DNA of 64,000 nucleotides, from assembly GCF_026008495.1 (NCBI RefSeq), contig NZ_BQUN01000057.1:233344-297343 (forward strand), in the 5' to 3' direction. Positions 40,792-49,315 of this stretch are shown here, piece by piece. The position numbers were made by a program, and so were the translations under genes. This stretch comes from Streptomyces sp. A012304 (GTDB taxonomy: Bacteria; Actinomycetota; Actinomycetes; Streptomycetales; Streptomycetaceae). Under the pieces are notes generated by a model. The model saw only the letters and a program-made list of their open reading frames with translations, ran no database searches and was not told the origin of the DNA. Numbering within the stretch: position 1 is the stretch's first letter; the number at the start of each line of letters is the position of its first letter.

Positions 40792-41901
40792 GTGAAGGAC
40801 GACGGAGAAGGCACGCCCAGTGGCGCGGGAGTGAGGAAGGCCAAGCGGAGGAGCAGGTCGGCCGACCGGCCGAGCACGATCCGCGATGTCGCCGCGAAGG
40901 CCGGCGTTTCGGTAGCAACCGTTTCCCGGACCCTCGCGGGCAACTACCCGGTGTCCACGGAGACCCGGGAACGGGTCATGGCCGCCGTCGAATCCCTGCA
41001 CTACGTCGTGAACGTCCATGCCAAGGCGCTGTCCGGGCGCGTCGCCGGCCCCATCGCCCTCGTCCTCAAGGACATCACCGGTCCGTCCCTCGCCCATGTG
41101 GCCGCCGGAGTGGAACAGGAGGCCAGCGGCCGGGGTCGGCTCAGCCTGGTCTGCTCCACCAAGGGCGACACGGGGCGGGAGGACGATCTGGTCCAGCTCA
41201 TGCGGGAACAGCACGCCGCGGCGGTCATCCTGGTCGGCGGCACGGTGCCGGACGACGCCTACCACCAGCGGATGGCCGACTACGCCAAGGCGCTGGCCTC
41301 GGCGGGGTCCCGGCTGGTGCTGTGCGGCCGGCCGCCCCTGCCCAAGGGCGTCCCGGCGACGGTGGTGGACTACGACAACCGGGGCGGCGCCTTCCAGGCC
41401 ACGGCGCATCTGCTGACGGGCGGGCACCGGCGTGTGCTCTTCCTGAGCGGCGCCCCCGGATTCAGCAGCGCGGAGGAGCGGCGCCTCGGCCACCGGGACG
41501 CCCTGCGCGCCCATGGCGTCCCCTACGCCGAGGAGTTGGACACCTCCGGCGACTACACCCGCAAGTCGGGCTATCTGCGCACACGGGAGGCGTTGCGCGC
41601 GAACGTCGGCTTCACCGCCGTCTTCGCCGGGTCCGACGTGGTGGCGCTGGGGGCGCTGGCCGCCCTGCGCGAGGCCGGTCTGCGCGTCCCGGGCGATGTC
41701 TCCGTGGTCGGCTTCGACGACGTCCCGTTCGCCGCCGACCTCACCCCGGCCCTCACCACGGTCCGCGTGCCGTACGAGGAGCTGGGGCGCACCGCCGTGC
41801 GCCTGGCTCTGGAGCGCGAGGTGGGCCACACCTCCGACGACCACGTCGTGCTGAGCACACAGCTGGTGATCCGGGATTCGGCGCGCCCGGTGACCGCCTG
41901 A
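40792..41901 (+). CDS. LacI family transcriptional regulator 1
   Basis: This 369-residue regulator starts at GTG 40792, 7 nt after a -10-like TAACGT, so the mRNA is probably leaderless. Residues 25-75 hold the LacI HTH (TIRDVAAKAGVSVATVSRTLAGNYPVS); the periplasmic-binding-like core follows, with FAGSDVVALGALAALREAG and VVGFDDVPFAADLTP. The linker helix lies near residue 80. Sugar is unknown and no transport gene adjoins it. It differs from the LacI at 49316 in sequence and operator type. Confidence 0.9.
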   Translation: MKDDGEGTPSGAGVRKAKRRSRSADRPSTIRDVAAKAGVSVATVSRTLAGNYPVSTETRERVMAAVESLHYVVNVHAKALSGRVAGPIALVLKDITGPSLAHVAAGVEQEASGRGRLSLVCSTKGDTGREDDLVQLMREQHAAAVILVGGTVPDDAYHQRMADYAKALASAGSRLVLCGRPPLPKGVPATVVDYDNRGGAFQATAHLLTGGHRRVLFLSGAPGFSSAEERRLGHRDALRAHGVPYAEELDTSGDYTRKSGYLRTREALRANVGFTAVFAGSDVVALGALAALREAGLRVPGDVSVVGFDDVPFAADLTPALTTVRVPYEELGRTAVRLALEREVGHTSDDHVVLSTQLVIRDSARPVTA

Positions 41902-41926
41902 CCGGACGCGCCGACGGCTGAGAGAC

Positions 41927-42220
41927 TCAGCTCACTGGGTCGAGGAACGTCAGCACGGAGGCGTCCTCCTCGATCAGCGGGGCGAGCGCCGCGTTGAACG
42001 GGCCGCCGTACGGGGCCTTCAGGTGGGCCTGGAAGGCGTCCTCGTCCCGGTACACCTCGAAGATCCAGTAGGCGCGGGGCGCGGAGGCCTTGGTGTAGAC
42101 GTCGAAGGCGAGGTTCCCCTCCTCCTCGCGCACCTTGCGGGCGTAGTCCCGCAGCAGGCGGGCGACCTCCTCCTGTGCTCCCTCGCGGGCGGTGAACTCG
42201 GCGAGCAGGGTCTTGTTCAC
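41927..42220 (-). CDS. antibiotic biosynthesis monooxygenase (ABM) domain protein
   Basis: This 97-residue ABM/dimeric alpha-beta barrel protein starts at GTG 42220 with GGAGGACACC upstream. It reads TLLAEFTAREGAQEEVARLLRDYARKV and FEVYRDEDAFQAHLKAP, with the conserved Tyr/Trp pattern of the family. It may act as an oxygenase without cofactor or as a ring-cleaving or quinone-related enzyme; no substrate can be assigned. It lies 24 bp downstream of the levanase gene on the same strand, so it could be cotranscribed. Confidence 0.82.
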   Translation of the reverse strand: MNKTLLAEFTAREGAQEEVARLLRDYARKVREEEGNLAFDVYTKASAPRAYWIFEVYRDEDAFQAHLKAPYGGPFNAALAPLIEEDASVLTFLDPVS

Positions 42221-42244
42221 GGGTGGTGTCCTCCGGGTCGGGGA

Positions 42245-44806
42245 TCAGTCGCGGTAGGAGCCGAGGTGCCAGACGCGGGCGGTGTTCAGGTGCGCCGAAC
42301 CGTTCTCGGCGAAGACCCGCACGCCCCGGCTGTCGGGGTGGGGGAAGATCTGGTCGGTGATCACGGCCTCGCCGCTGCCGCCGAAGACCTCGACGGACGA
42401 CCGGTCGACCAGGATCCGCAGGCGCACCTTGCCGTTCACCGGCTTCAGCGGGGCCCGCTGCACGCCGGGGAAGGTGCCGTGGAAGTCCACGGCACCGGAG
42501 CGGGTGCGGTCGACGTACAGCTCCTGGGCCTTGGTGTCGTAGCCGATGACGGTCTCCTCTCCCCCGGCGCCGGTGCGGACCTTCAGGCCGAAGCGTTCGG
42601 CGTCCTTCAGGGAGAAGGTCGCCTCGATGTCGAGCGCGTCGCCCTGGGCGGCGGCGCCGATCAGGGGCTGTGAGGTGTTGGTGACGGTGACGCCGGCGGC
42701 GGTCGCCGGGGGCTGCCGGCGCAGCGAGTTCAGCGTGTTCACCGGTGTGCTGGTCAGCCGGACGCGGCCGTCGATCGTGCGCAGGGCCATCTCCCGGGGG
42801 ACGGTCTGCGCGCCACGCCAGGGGGAGGTGGGGACGGCACCGGCGTAGTCCCAGTTGCTCATCCAGCCGATCATGTACCGCTTGCCGTCCGGAGCGTCCT
42901 CCCAGGACACCGCCGCGTAGTAGTCCTTGCCGTAGTCGGCCCAGTCGGCGCGCTGCACGACGGACTTGGCGGGGGCGTCGGCGGTGGTGAACCCGTCGGC
43001 GAGGATGTGGCCCCAGCCGCCGGTGTTCAGGTCGACGATCTGGATCCGGGCCTGTTCGCCGAGGTAGGGGCGCAGGTCGAAGGAGGCCCAGTCCAGGGTC
43101 TCGCTGTCGGTGCCGGTGGCGCTGCGGACGACCCTGCCGTCGACGACGAGGTTCACGGCGGTCTCGTCGGAGACGGGCTGCGCCTTGGTGTCGGACATGA
43201 CGATGTGGTCGACGTTGATGTGGCCCCAGCCGCCGGTGTTGTCGTCGACGATCCTGATCCGGGCCTTCTGGCCGGCGAGGTCGCGGACGTCCCAGGCGGC
43301 CCAGTCGAGGGCCTCGCTGTCCTTTCCGGTGGCGCTGCGCACGACCTTCCCGTCGACGACGAGTTCGACGGCGGTGGGGTGGGCGTAGGCGGCGGGGTGG
43401 GTGCCGCCGCCGATCAGGAAGTCGATGTAGTCCTTGTCGATGGTGAACTCGGGTGAGGTGAGGGTGCCGGTGGTGGAGTCGCCGTTCAGGAAGGTGTTCA
43501 CCAGCCCGTTCCCCAGGAAGCCGGAGACCCGCTGCTGGCCGGGGAGGGTGCCGGTGGCCGGTGCGGTGCCGAAGGCGTCGCCGGTCCTGGTCCAGTCGCC
43601 GTAGCCGCCGCCCTCGAAGTCGGCGAGGACCGTCCCCTCGGGCACGGGTCCGCGCTCCTGGACCGTGCCGTCCCGGTGCTCGTGCCGTCCGCCGCCGATC
43701 CTGAAGTTCAGATAGGGGCTGTCGACGGTGAAGGAGGGGGAGGTGAGGGTGCCGGTGGCGCCGTCACCGCCGTGGAAGCTGTTGGCGAGGCCCTTGCCGT
43801 CGAAGCCGCCGACCGTCGACTGCCCGTCCAGCGCCCCGGCCGCCGGTCCCTGTCCGAACGCGGTCCCGGTGGTCGTCCACGCGCCGAAGCCGGCGCCTTC
43901 GAAGTCCTGTACGACGGTGCCTGCGGGCGGGGTGTAGGTGCCCTTGTCGTCGGCGGTGAACGTCGTGCCGTCGAAGTCGCCGATGAAGTACTGGGCGGCC
44001 GAACCGCCCGCGATGCCACCGGGGTTGATGTTGACGACCAGGACCCACTTGATGTTGTTCTCGTCCCCGTCGACGGCCAGCGGGAACAGGTCGGGGCACT
44101 CCCACACCCCGCCCGTCGCGCCCTGCGGCCCGAACTCGCTGAGCAGGTCCCAGTCCTTGAGGTTCTTCGACGAGTAGAACCGCACCTTGTGCTCGGTGGA
44201 CAGCGACACCGTCATCAGCCAGCTTTGGGTCGGCGCGTACCACTGGACCTTGGGGTCGCGGAACTCCTTGGAGCCGATGTCGAGGACGGGATTGCCGTCG
44301 TACTTGGTCCAGGTGCGGCCGCGGTCGGTGCTGTAGGCGAGCGACTGGGCCTGCTTGCCGCCGTTCTTGTAGGCGCTGGTGTAGACCGCCACCATGGGCG
44401 GGTTCTCCTTGGTGCCGAACCCGGTGGTGTTGTTCCAGTCGACGACCGCGCTGCCGGAGAACACCATCTCCTCGTCGTCGTGCGACAGCGCGAGCGGCAG
44501 CTCCTCCCAGTGCACGAGGTCCTTGCTCACCGCGTGCCCCCAGGACATGTCGCCCCAGGAGTTCCCGTTGGGGTTGTACTGGTAGAAGAGGTGGTACTCG
44601 CCCTTGTAGTACACGAGGCCGTTGGGGTCGTTCATCCAGTTCTTCTGCGGGGTGAAGTGGAACTGGGGTCGGTAGGTCTCGGTGTACGTCGGGGTGTCGG
44701 CGGCGACCGCCCGGGGGGCGAGCGGGGCGGCGGACAGGGCGCACACGGTCGCCACGGCCGCGATCAGCCGGGCGCGGGCATGCCGGGATACGCGTGCAGA
44801 GCTCAT
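42245..44806 (-). CDS. secreted GH32 levanase/fructan hydrolase with nested inserted modules
   Basis: This 853-residue exported enzyme has a signal peptide (residues 1-36), then the GH32 catalytic fold with the nucleophile in WMNDPNG (57-63), the RDP motif (183-185) and the acid/base Glu in WECPDLF (236). The five-bladed propeller is interrupted near residue 295 by an insertion. The insertion has the order A1 (297-373), A2 (391-468), B2 (479-538), B1 (549-610): one module sits inside a copy of itself. The propeller and C-terminal sandwich resume at about 611. It hydrolyses extracellular fructan to fructose for the neighbouring fructokinase and transporter. Confidence 0.93.
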   Translation of the reverse strand: MSSARVSRHARARLIAAVATVCALSAAPLAPRAVAADTPTYTETYRPQFHFTPQKNWMNDPNGLVYYKGEYHLFYQYNPNGNSWGDMSWGHAVSKDLVHWEELPLALSHDDEEMVFSGSAVVDWNNTTGFGTKENPPMVAVYTSAYKNGGKQAQSLAYSTDRGRTWTKYDGNPVLDIGSKEFRDPKVQWYAPTQSWLMTVSLSTEHKVRFYSSKNLKDWDLLSEFGPQGATGGVWECPDLFPLAVDGDENNIKWVLVVNINPGGIAGGSAAQYFIGDFDGTTFTADDKGTYTPPAGTVVQDFEGAGFGAWTTTGTAFGQGPAAGALDGQSTVGGFDGKGLANSFHGGDGATGTLTSPSFTVDSPYLNFRIGGGRHEHRDGTVQERGPVPEGTVLADFEGGGYGDWTRTGDAFGTAPATGTLPGQQRVSGFLGNGLVNTFLNGDSTTGTLTSPEFTIDKDYIDFLIGGGTHPAAYAHPTAVELVVDGKVVRSATGKDSEALDWAAWDVRDLAGQKARIRIVDDNTGGWGHINVDHIVMSDTKAQPVSDETAVNLVVDGRVVRSATGTDSETLDWASFDLRPYLGEQARIQIVDLNTGGWGHILADGFTTADAPAKSVVQRADWADYGKDYYAAVSWEDAPDGKRYMIGWMSNWDYAGAVPTSPWRGAQTVPREMALRTIDGRVRLTSTPVNTLNSLRRQPPATAAGVTVTNTSQPLIGAAAQGDALDIEATFSLKDAERFGLKVRTGAGGEETVIGYDTKAQELYVDRTRSGAVDFHGTFPGVQRAPLKPVNGKVRLRILVDRSSVEVFGGSGEAVITDQIFPHPDSRGVRVFAENGSAHLNTARVWHLGSYRD

Positions 44807-44912
44807 GCTGTCTCCTTGCCGCGGTCCTCCACGCGGCGGTCCCGAGGCCGCAGTGGGGAGCGAACGAGAGGGACACCCCGGCCGGCGCCGACGTCCACGG
44901 CGTCGGCCGGGG

Positions 44913-44969
44913 TGTCATCGTTGACTGTGTCATCGATGACATCTAGCCGTCGATGACATCGATGACATC
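44913..44969 (-). promoter_or_regulatory. LacI-type operators upstream of levanase
   Basis: TGTCATCGTTGACT (44913-44926) and the perfect palindrome TGTCATCGATGACA (44928-44941) are followed by repeats of CGATGACATC at 44934-44943, 44951-44960 and 44960-44969. They match the sites in front of the transporter genes at 46164-46193. Confidence 0.8.
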
Positions 44970-45046
44970 GAGTGCCCGATGATGGGGCAATCCGTCCGAC
45001 GCGTCAACGGTCCTTGCGAGATCGCCCCGCGCGGCCCGCCCGCCAG

Positions 45047-46009
45047 TCAGGCGTGCTCGGCCGTCGCGAGCGGCGCCAGCTGGTTCCGCCACGGCGGGTT
45101 GGGGCCGGCGACCGAGCAGGTCAGAGCGGCCACCCGGGCGGCGAACCCGCAGGCCTCCGCGACGTCGTCGAGCCGGAGATCCGTCAGCCGGCCGCCGAGG
45201 AGCCCTCGGGTGCCGAGGTGGTGCAGCAGTCCGGCGGTGAAGGAGTCCCCGGCCCCGACCGTGTCGACCACCCGCGCGGCCACCGCGGGCACCTCCACCC
45301 GTTCGCCGTCGAGCGAGGCCAGAGCGCCGTCGGCGCCGCGCGTGATCACGACGAGCCGCGCCCCGGCCGCGTGCCAGAGGTCGCAGGCCCGCTCGGGGGC
45401 GGTGCCGGGCAGGAGGAGTTCCAGGTCCTCCTCGCTCAGCCGCAGCACGTCCGCGAGGCGGCACCAGTGCTCCAGCCTCGCCCGGTAGACCTCGGGGCGC
45501 ACCAGCAGCGGCCGGACGTTGGGGTCGATGCTGAGGGTGGCCCCGGGTGCGGCCGCCGCCAGGAACTCCTCCACCACCGCCGCCCCGGGCTCACGGACCA
45601 GGGCCAGCGATCCCGTGTGCACACAGGCGGTGCCGGACAGGTCCGCCCCGGCCAGTTCCGCGGCCGTCCACTGCCAGTCGGCCGTGTTCTGCGCGTGGAA
45701 GGAGAACGCGGCCTGCCCCTGGGTGTCCAGTTCCGCGACGGCCAGGGTGCTGGGCTCGGCCGCCTCGACGGCGTGCGACAGGTCCACCCCGGACGCCTCC
45801 AGGTGGGAGCGGAACAGGCGGCCGAACACGTCGGTGGAGAGCCGTGCCAGGAAGCGGGCCGGGGTGCCCAGCCGGGCCAGGGCCACGGCGGTGTTCGCGG
45901 GTCCGCCGCCGGGCAGCACACGCAGGGCGAGTTCGTTCGCGGCGCCCCCGGGTGCGGCGAACGCGTCCGCGACGCACTCCCCGAGGACGGTGATCTGACG
46001 CAGGCTCAT
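45047..46009 (-). CDS. fructokinase (PfkB/ribokinase family)
   Basis: This 320-residue sugar kinase has the PfkB signatures GGGPANTAVALARLG near residue 35, and VDTVGAGDSFTAGLLHHLG with the catalytic Asp and anion hole near residue 255. Starts MSLRQITVLGECVADAF at 46009. It phosphorylates a sugar, most likely fructose, given the adjacent levanase and Frc-like transporter. It is divergent from the transporter operon, with operator pairs between. Confidence 0.88.
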   Translation of the reverse strand: MSLRQITVLGECVADAFAAPGGAANELALRVLPGGGPANTAVALARLGTPARFLARLSTDVFGRLFRSHLEASGVDLSHAVEAAEPSTLAVAELDTQGQAAFSFHAQNTADWQWTAAELAGADLSGTACVHTGSLALVREPGAAVVEEFLAAAAPGATLSIDPNVRPLLVRPEVYRARLEHWCRLADVLRLSEEDLELLLPGTAPERACDLWHAAGARLVVITRGADGALASLDGERVEVPAVAARVVDTVGAGDSFTAGLLHHLGTRGLLGGRLTDLRLDDVAEACGFAARVAALTCSVAGPNPPWRNQLAPLATAEHA

Positions 46010-46163
46010 GGGCTGCTCTTCTCTCGAAGGCCGGGCGACCCGGGCGCGCCGCGCCGCCGCGGAGCGGTCACGGGTGGGCGACGGCCGGGGACGTTGCCGA
46101 TTTGTGACGGGGGCAAGGCATTGACGTTGCCGGGAGACGGAGTCCATCATCCTCGCCATGCAG

Positions 46164-46193
46164 TGTCAACGATGACATAAGTCAACGATGACA
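46164..46193. promoter_or_regulatory. LacI-type operator pair between fructokinase and transporter genes
   Basis: TGTCAACGATGACA (46164-46177) and AGTCAACGATGACA (46180-46193) are near-identical 14-bp sites, 16 bp apart, in the divergent promoter region. They match the levanase operators. Confidence 0.8.
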
Positions 46194-46253
46194 CCTCGGG
46201 ACGGCATGCTCCGATGCCGGCCGCGTCCGCTCGCAATCCCGCAGGAGTCGTTC

Positions 46254-47276
46254 ATGCCTCGCACCACTCGTCCGTCCCTCTCCCTCCTCAGAGTCGCCGC
46301 CTGCACGGGTGTCGCGGCGCTCGCCCTGACGGCCTGCGGATCCGGTTCCGGGTCGAGTTCCGCAGCCGGCGGCTCGGGCGATGTGAAGGTGGGCCTGATC
46401 ACCAAGACCGACACCAACCCGTTCTTCGTGAAGATGAAGGAGGGCGCGGAGCAGGCCGCCAAGGACAACGGCGTGCAACTGGTCAGCGCGGCGGGCAAGT
46501 TCGACGGCGACAACGCCGGGCAGGTCACCGCGATCGAGAACATGGTGGCCTCCGGGGTGAAGGGCATCCTGATCACCCCGAGCGACTCCAAGGCGATCGT
46601 GCCGGCGATCGAGAAGGCCCGTGCCAAGGGCGTCCTGGTCATCGCGCTGGACACCCCGACCGAGCCGCAGAGCGCCGTCGACGCCCTGTTCGCCACGGAC
46701 AACTTCAAGGCCGGACAGCTGATCGGCGAGTACGCCAAGGCCGCCATGAAGGGCAAGGCGGCGAAGATCGCCACCCTGGACCTCGCACCGGGCGTCTCCG
46801 TCGGCGTCCAGCGGCACGACGGCTTCCTGAAGGGCTTCGGCGTCGGCGCGAAGGACCCGGCGGTGGTCTGCTCGCAGGACACCGGTGGCGACCAGGCCAA
46901 GGGCCAGACCGCGATGGAGAACTGCCTCCAGAAGGAACCCGGCATCAACGTCGTCTACACCATCAACGAGCCGGCGGCGCTGGGCGCCTACACCGCGCTC
47001 AAGGCCAAGGGTCGGGAGAAGGACGTCCTGATCGTCTCGGTCGACGGCGGCTGCACGGGCACCCAGGCGGTCAAGGACGGCAAGATCGCGGCCACCTCCC
47101 AGCAGTACCCGCTGAAGATGGCCGCGGAGGGCGTCAAGGCCGTCGCGACGTACGCGAAGAACGGCACGAAGGTGTCCGGTTACACCGACACCGGCGTCAC
47201 CCTGATCACCGACAAGGCGCAGGCGGGGGTCACCGGCAAGGACACCGCCTACGGCCTGGAGAACTGCTGGGGCTGA
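46254..47276 (+). CDS. sugar ABC transporter substrate-binding lipoprotein (FrcB-like)
   Basis: This 340-residue type 1 periplasmic-binding-like lipoprotein starts at ATG 46254 with GGAG upstream. The lipobox LTAC is at about residues 24-27, then a Gly/Ser linker. The core begins KVGLITKTDTNPFFVKMKEG and continues with VVYTINEPAALGAYTAL. The family is that of ribose, xylose and fructose binding proteins. With the levanase and fructokinase neighbours it most likely binds fructose. It is the first gene of a three-gene transporter operon. Confidence 0.92.
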   Translation: MPRTTRPSLSLLRVAACTGVAALALTACGSGSGSSSAAGGSGDVKVGLITKTDTNPFFVKMKEGAEQAAKDNGVQLVSAAGKFDGDNAGQVTAIENMVASGVKGILITPSDSKAIVPAIEKARAKGVLVIALDTPTEPQSAVDALFATDNFKAGQLIGEYAKAAMKGKAAKIATLDLAPGVSVGVQRHDGFLKGFGVGAKDPAVVCSQDTGGDQAKGQTAMENCLQKEPGINVVYTINEPAALGAYTALKAKGREKDVLIVSVDGGCTGTQAVKDGKIAATSQQYPLKMAAEGVKAVATYAKNGTKVSGYTDTGVTLITDKAQAGVTGKDTAYGLENCWG

Positions 47277-47381
47277 GCCGCCCCGAGGACCGCCCGCACC
47301 GCTCACCCCTCAGTCGGCGGCCCGGCTCCTCCTCCCCGACCGGGAGCGGGCCGCCCCTCACCCTGACGTCAAGGACTTCGC

Positions 47382-48407
47382 ATGACTGCCACGTCCACGC
47401 CACCGTCCACGCCGCCGTCCACGTCCGCGCCGTACGCCGGGATCAAGGCACCGAGCACGGCCCGCAGGCTGCTCATGCAGCCCACCACCGGGCCGCTGGC
47501 CGCCCTTCTCCTCGCCTGCGTCTTCTTCTCCTTCTCGACCGACCAGTTCCTCACGGGCGGGAACTTCTCCCTGATCGTGCAGCAGGTCATGGTCGTCGGC
47601 ACCCTCGCCATCGGCCAGACCCTGATCATCCTCACCGCGGGCATCGACCTGTCGTGCGGGGCGGTGATGGCGTTCGGCAGCATCGTCATCGCCAAGATGG
47701 CGGCGGAGGGATCGCTGCCGCCGCTGCTCGCCATCGCGCTGGGCCTCGCGGTGTGCGGCGGGTTCGGTCTGCTGAACGGGCTGCTGGTGCAGAAGATCCC
47801 GCTGCCGCCGTTCATCGTGACCCTCGGCATGCTCAATGTGGCGTTCGCGCTGACCCACATCTACTCCGAGGAACAGACCGTCACGAACCTGCCCGGCCCG
47901 CTGACGGCCCTCGGCGAGACCTTCCCGCTCGGCCGCACCGACATCACCTACGGCTCCCTGGTCACCATCGCGCTGTTCCTCCTCCTCGCCTACGCCCTGA
48001 GCAGCACCGCCTGGGGACGCCACGTGTACGCCCTGGGCAACAGCCCGGAGGCGGCCCGGCTGAACGGCATCCGCACCTCCCGGCTGACCATCGGCGTCTA
48101 CACCGTGGCCGGCCTGCTGTACGGCATCGCCGCGCTGCTGCTCATCTCCCGCACCGGGGTGGGCGACCCGCAGGCGGGGCAGACCGACAACCTCGACAGC
48201 ATCACCGCCGTGGTGCTCGGCGGCACCAGCCTCTTCGGCGGGCGCGGGTCGGTCCTGGGCACCTTCATCGGCGTCCTCATCGTCGGTGTCTTCCGCAACG
48301 GGCTCCAACTGATGGGCGTCGCCTCCATCTACCAGACGCTGATCACCGGTGTGCTGGTGATCCTCGCGGTGACCGTCGACCAGATCTCCCGGAAGAAGGC
48401 CCGATGA
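47382..48407 (+). CDS. sugar ABC transporter permease (FrcC-like)
   Basis: This 341-residue permease belongs to the RbsC/FrcC type. It has about ten membrane segments, including GTLAIGQTLIILTAGIDLS (the conserved sequence for this family), LPPFIVTLGMLNVAFAL and VVLGGTSLFGGRGSVLGTFIG. ATG 47382 is 105 bp after the lipoprotein gene; its stop overlaps the ATPase start by 4 bp. It forms the membrane channel with the ATPase. Confidence 0.92.
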   Translation: MTATSTPPSTPPSTSAPYAGIKAPSTARRLLMQPTTGPLAALLLACVFFSFSTDQFLTGGNFSLIVQQVMVVGTLAIGQTLIILTAGIDLSCGAVMAFGSIVIAKMAAEGSLPPLLAIALGLAVCGGFGLLNGLLVQKIPLPPFIVTLGMLNVAFALTHIYSEEQTVTNLPGPLTALGETFPLGRTDITYGSLVTIALFLLLAYALSSTAWGRHVYALGNSPEAARLNGIRTSRLTIGVYTVAGLLYGIAALLLISRTGVGDPQAGQTDNLDSITAVVLGGTSLFGGRGSVLGTFIGVLIVGVFRNGLQLMGVASIYQTLITGVLVILAVTVDQISRKKAR

Positions 48408-49237
48408 CCGCCACCTCCGTGACCCCCGTTCTGCAGGCCCGCGGGCTGGTCAAGCGCTACGGCCATGTCACCGCCATCGACGGCGCCGACTTCGACCTGC
48501 TGCCCGGTGAGGTGCTCGCCGTCATCGGTGACAACGGAGCCGGCAAGACCAGCCTCATCAAGGCGCTCACCGGCGCGGTGGTCCCGGACGCGGGTGAGAT
48601 CCGCCTGAACGGCGAGCCCATTCAGTTCTCCGGTCCGCAGAGCGCCCGCGCGCACGGCATCGAGACCGTCTACCAGGACCTGGCGGTGGCCGCGTCCATG
48701 GACATCGCCTCGAACATGTTCCTCGGCCGCGAACTGCGCCGCCCCGGTGTGCTCGGCAGTGTCTTCCGGATGCTGGACAAGAAGCGCATGCGTCAGGAGG
48801 CCGCCGAGCACATGGCCGATCTGAAGATCGGGCTGCGGTCGCTCACGCAGTCGGTGGAGACCCTGTCCGGCGGGCAGCGGCAGGCCGTCGCGGTGGCTCG
48901 TTCCGTCGCCTGGGCGCGCAGTGTCGTCGTCATGGACGAACCCACCGCCGCACTCGGTGTGAAGGAGTCCGGTCAGGTGCTGGACCTGATCCGCCGGGTC
49001 CGCGACAAGGGCATGCCGGTGGTGCTGATCAGCCACAACATGCCGCACGTCTTCGAGATCGCCGACCGGATCCACGTCCACCGGCTGGGCCGTCGCGCGG
49101 CCCTGATCAAGCCTTCCGACTACTCGATGGCGGAGGTCGTCGCCATCATGACCGGCGCGCTCACCCTCGACGAGGCCGGAGGTACTGTCGTAGCGGACTC
49201 CGACGCCGCGAAGGCCGCCGGAGTGCAGGCCACCTGA
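48404..49237 (+). CDS. sugar ABC transporter ATPase (FrcA-like, single domain)
   Basis: This 277-residue ATPase has Walker A GDNGAGKTSLIKALTG, signature TLSGGQRQAVAVARSVAW, Walker B VVVMDEPTAALGV and the switch His in LISHNMPHVFE. It has a single nucleotide-binding domain, unlike the tandem RbsA type; this matches the FrcA arrangement known for the fructose transporter of Sinorhizobium. It starts at ATG 48404 overlapping the permease stop. Confidence 0.92.
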   Translation: MTATSVTPVLQARGLVKRYGHVTAIDGADFDLLPGEVLAVIGDNGAGKTSLIKALTGAVVPDAGEIRLNGEPIQFSGPQSARAHGIETVYQDLAVAASMDIASNMFLGRELRRPGVLGSVFRMLDKKRMRQEAAEHMADLKIGLRSLTQSVETLSGGQRQAVAVARSVAWARSVVVMDEPTAALGVKESGQVLDLIRRVRDKGMPVVLISHNMPHVFEIADRIHVHRLGRRAALIKPSDYSMAEVVAIMTGALTLDEAGGTVVADSDAAKAAGVQAT

Positions 49238-49315
49238 CCGCACGATGTCATCAACTCACAGGTTTCCGGCCGAGGCCGCGGCCGGAACCCGACGAGCACA
49301 GGAGACGCCTTCTCC

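Noticed and set aside
46214..49237. Long open frame of about 1000 codons spanning the sugar transporter operon
   Set aside because: It overlaps the lipoprotein and permease genes in another frame with Arg/Gly-rich composition; only its last 277 codons (the ATPase) are real.
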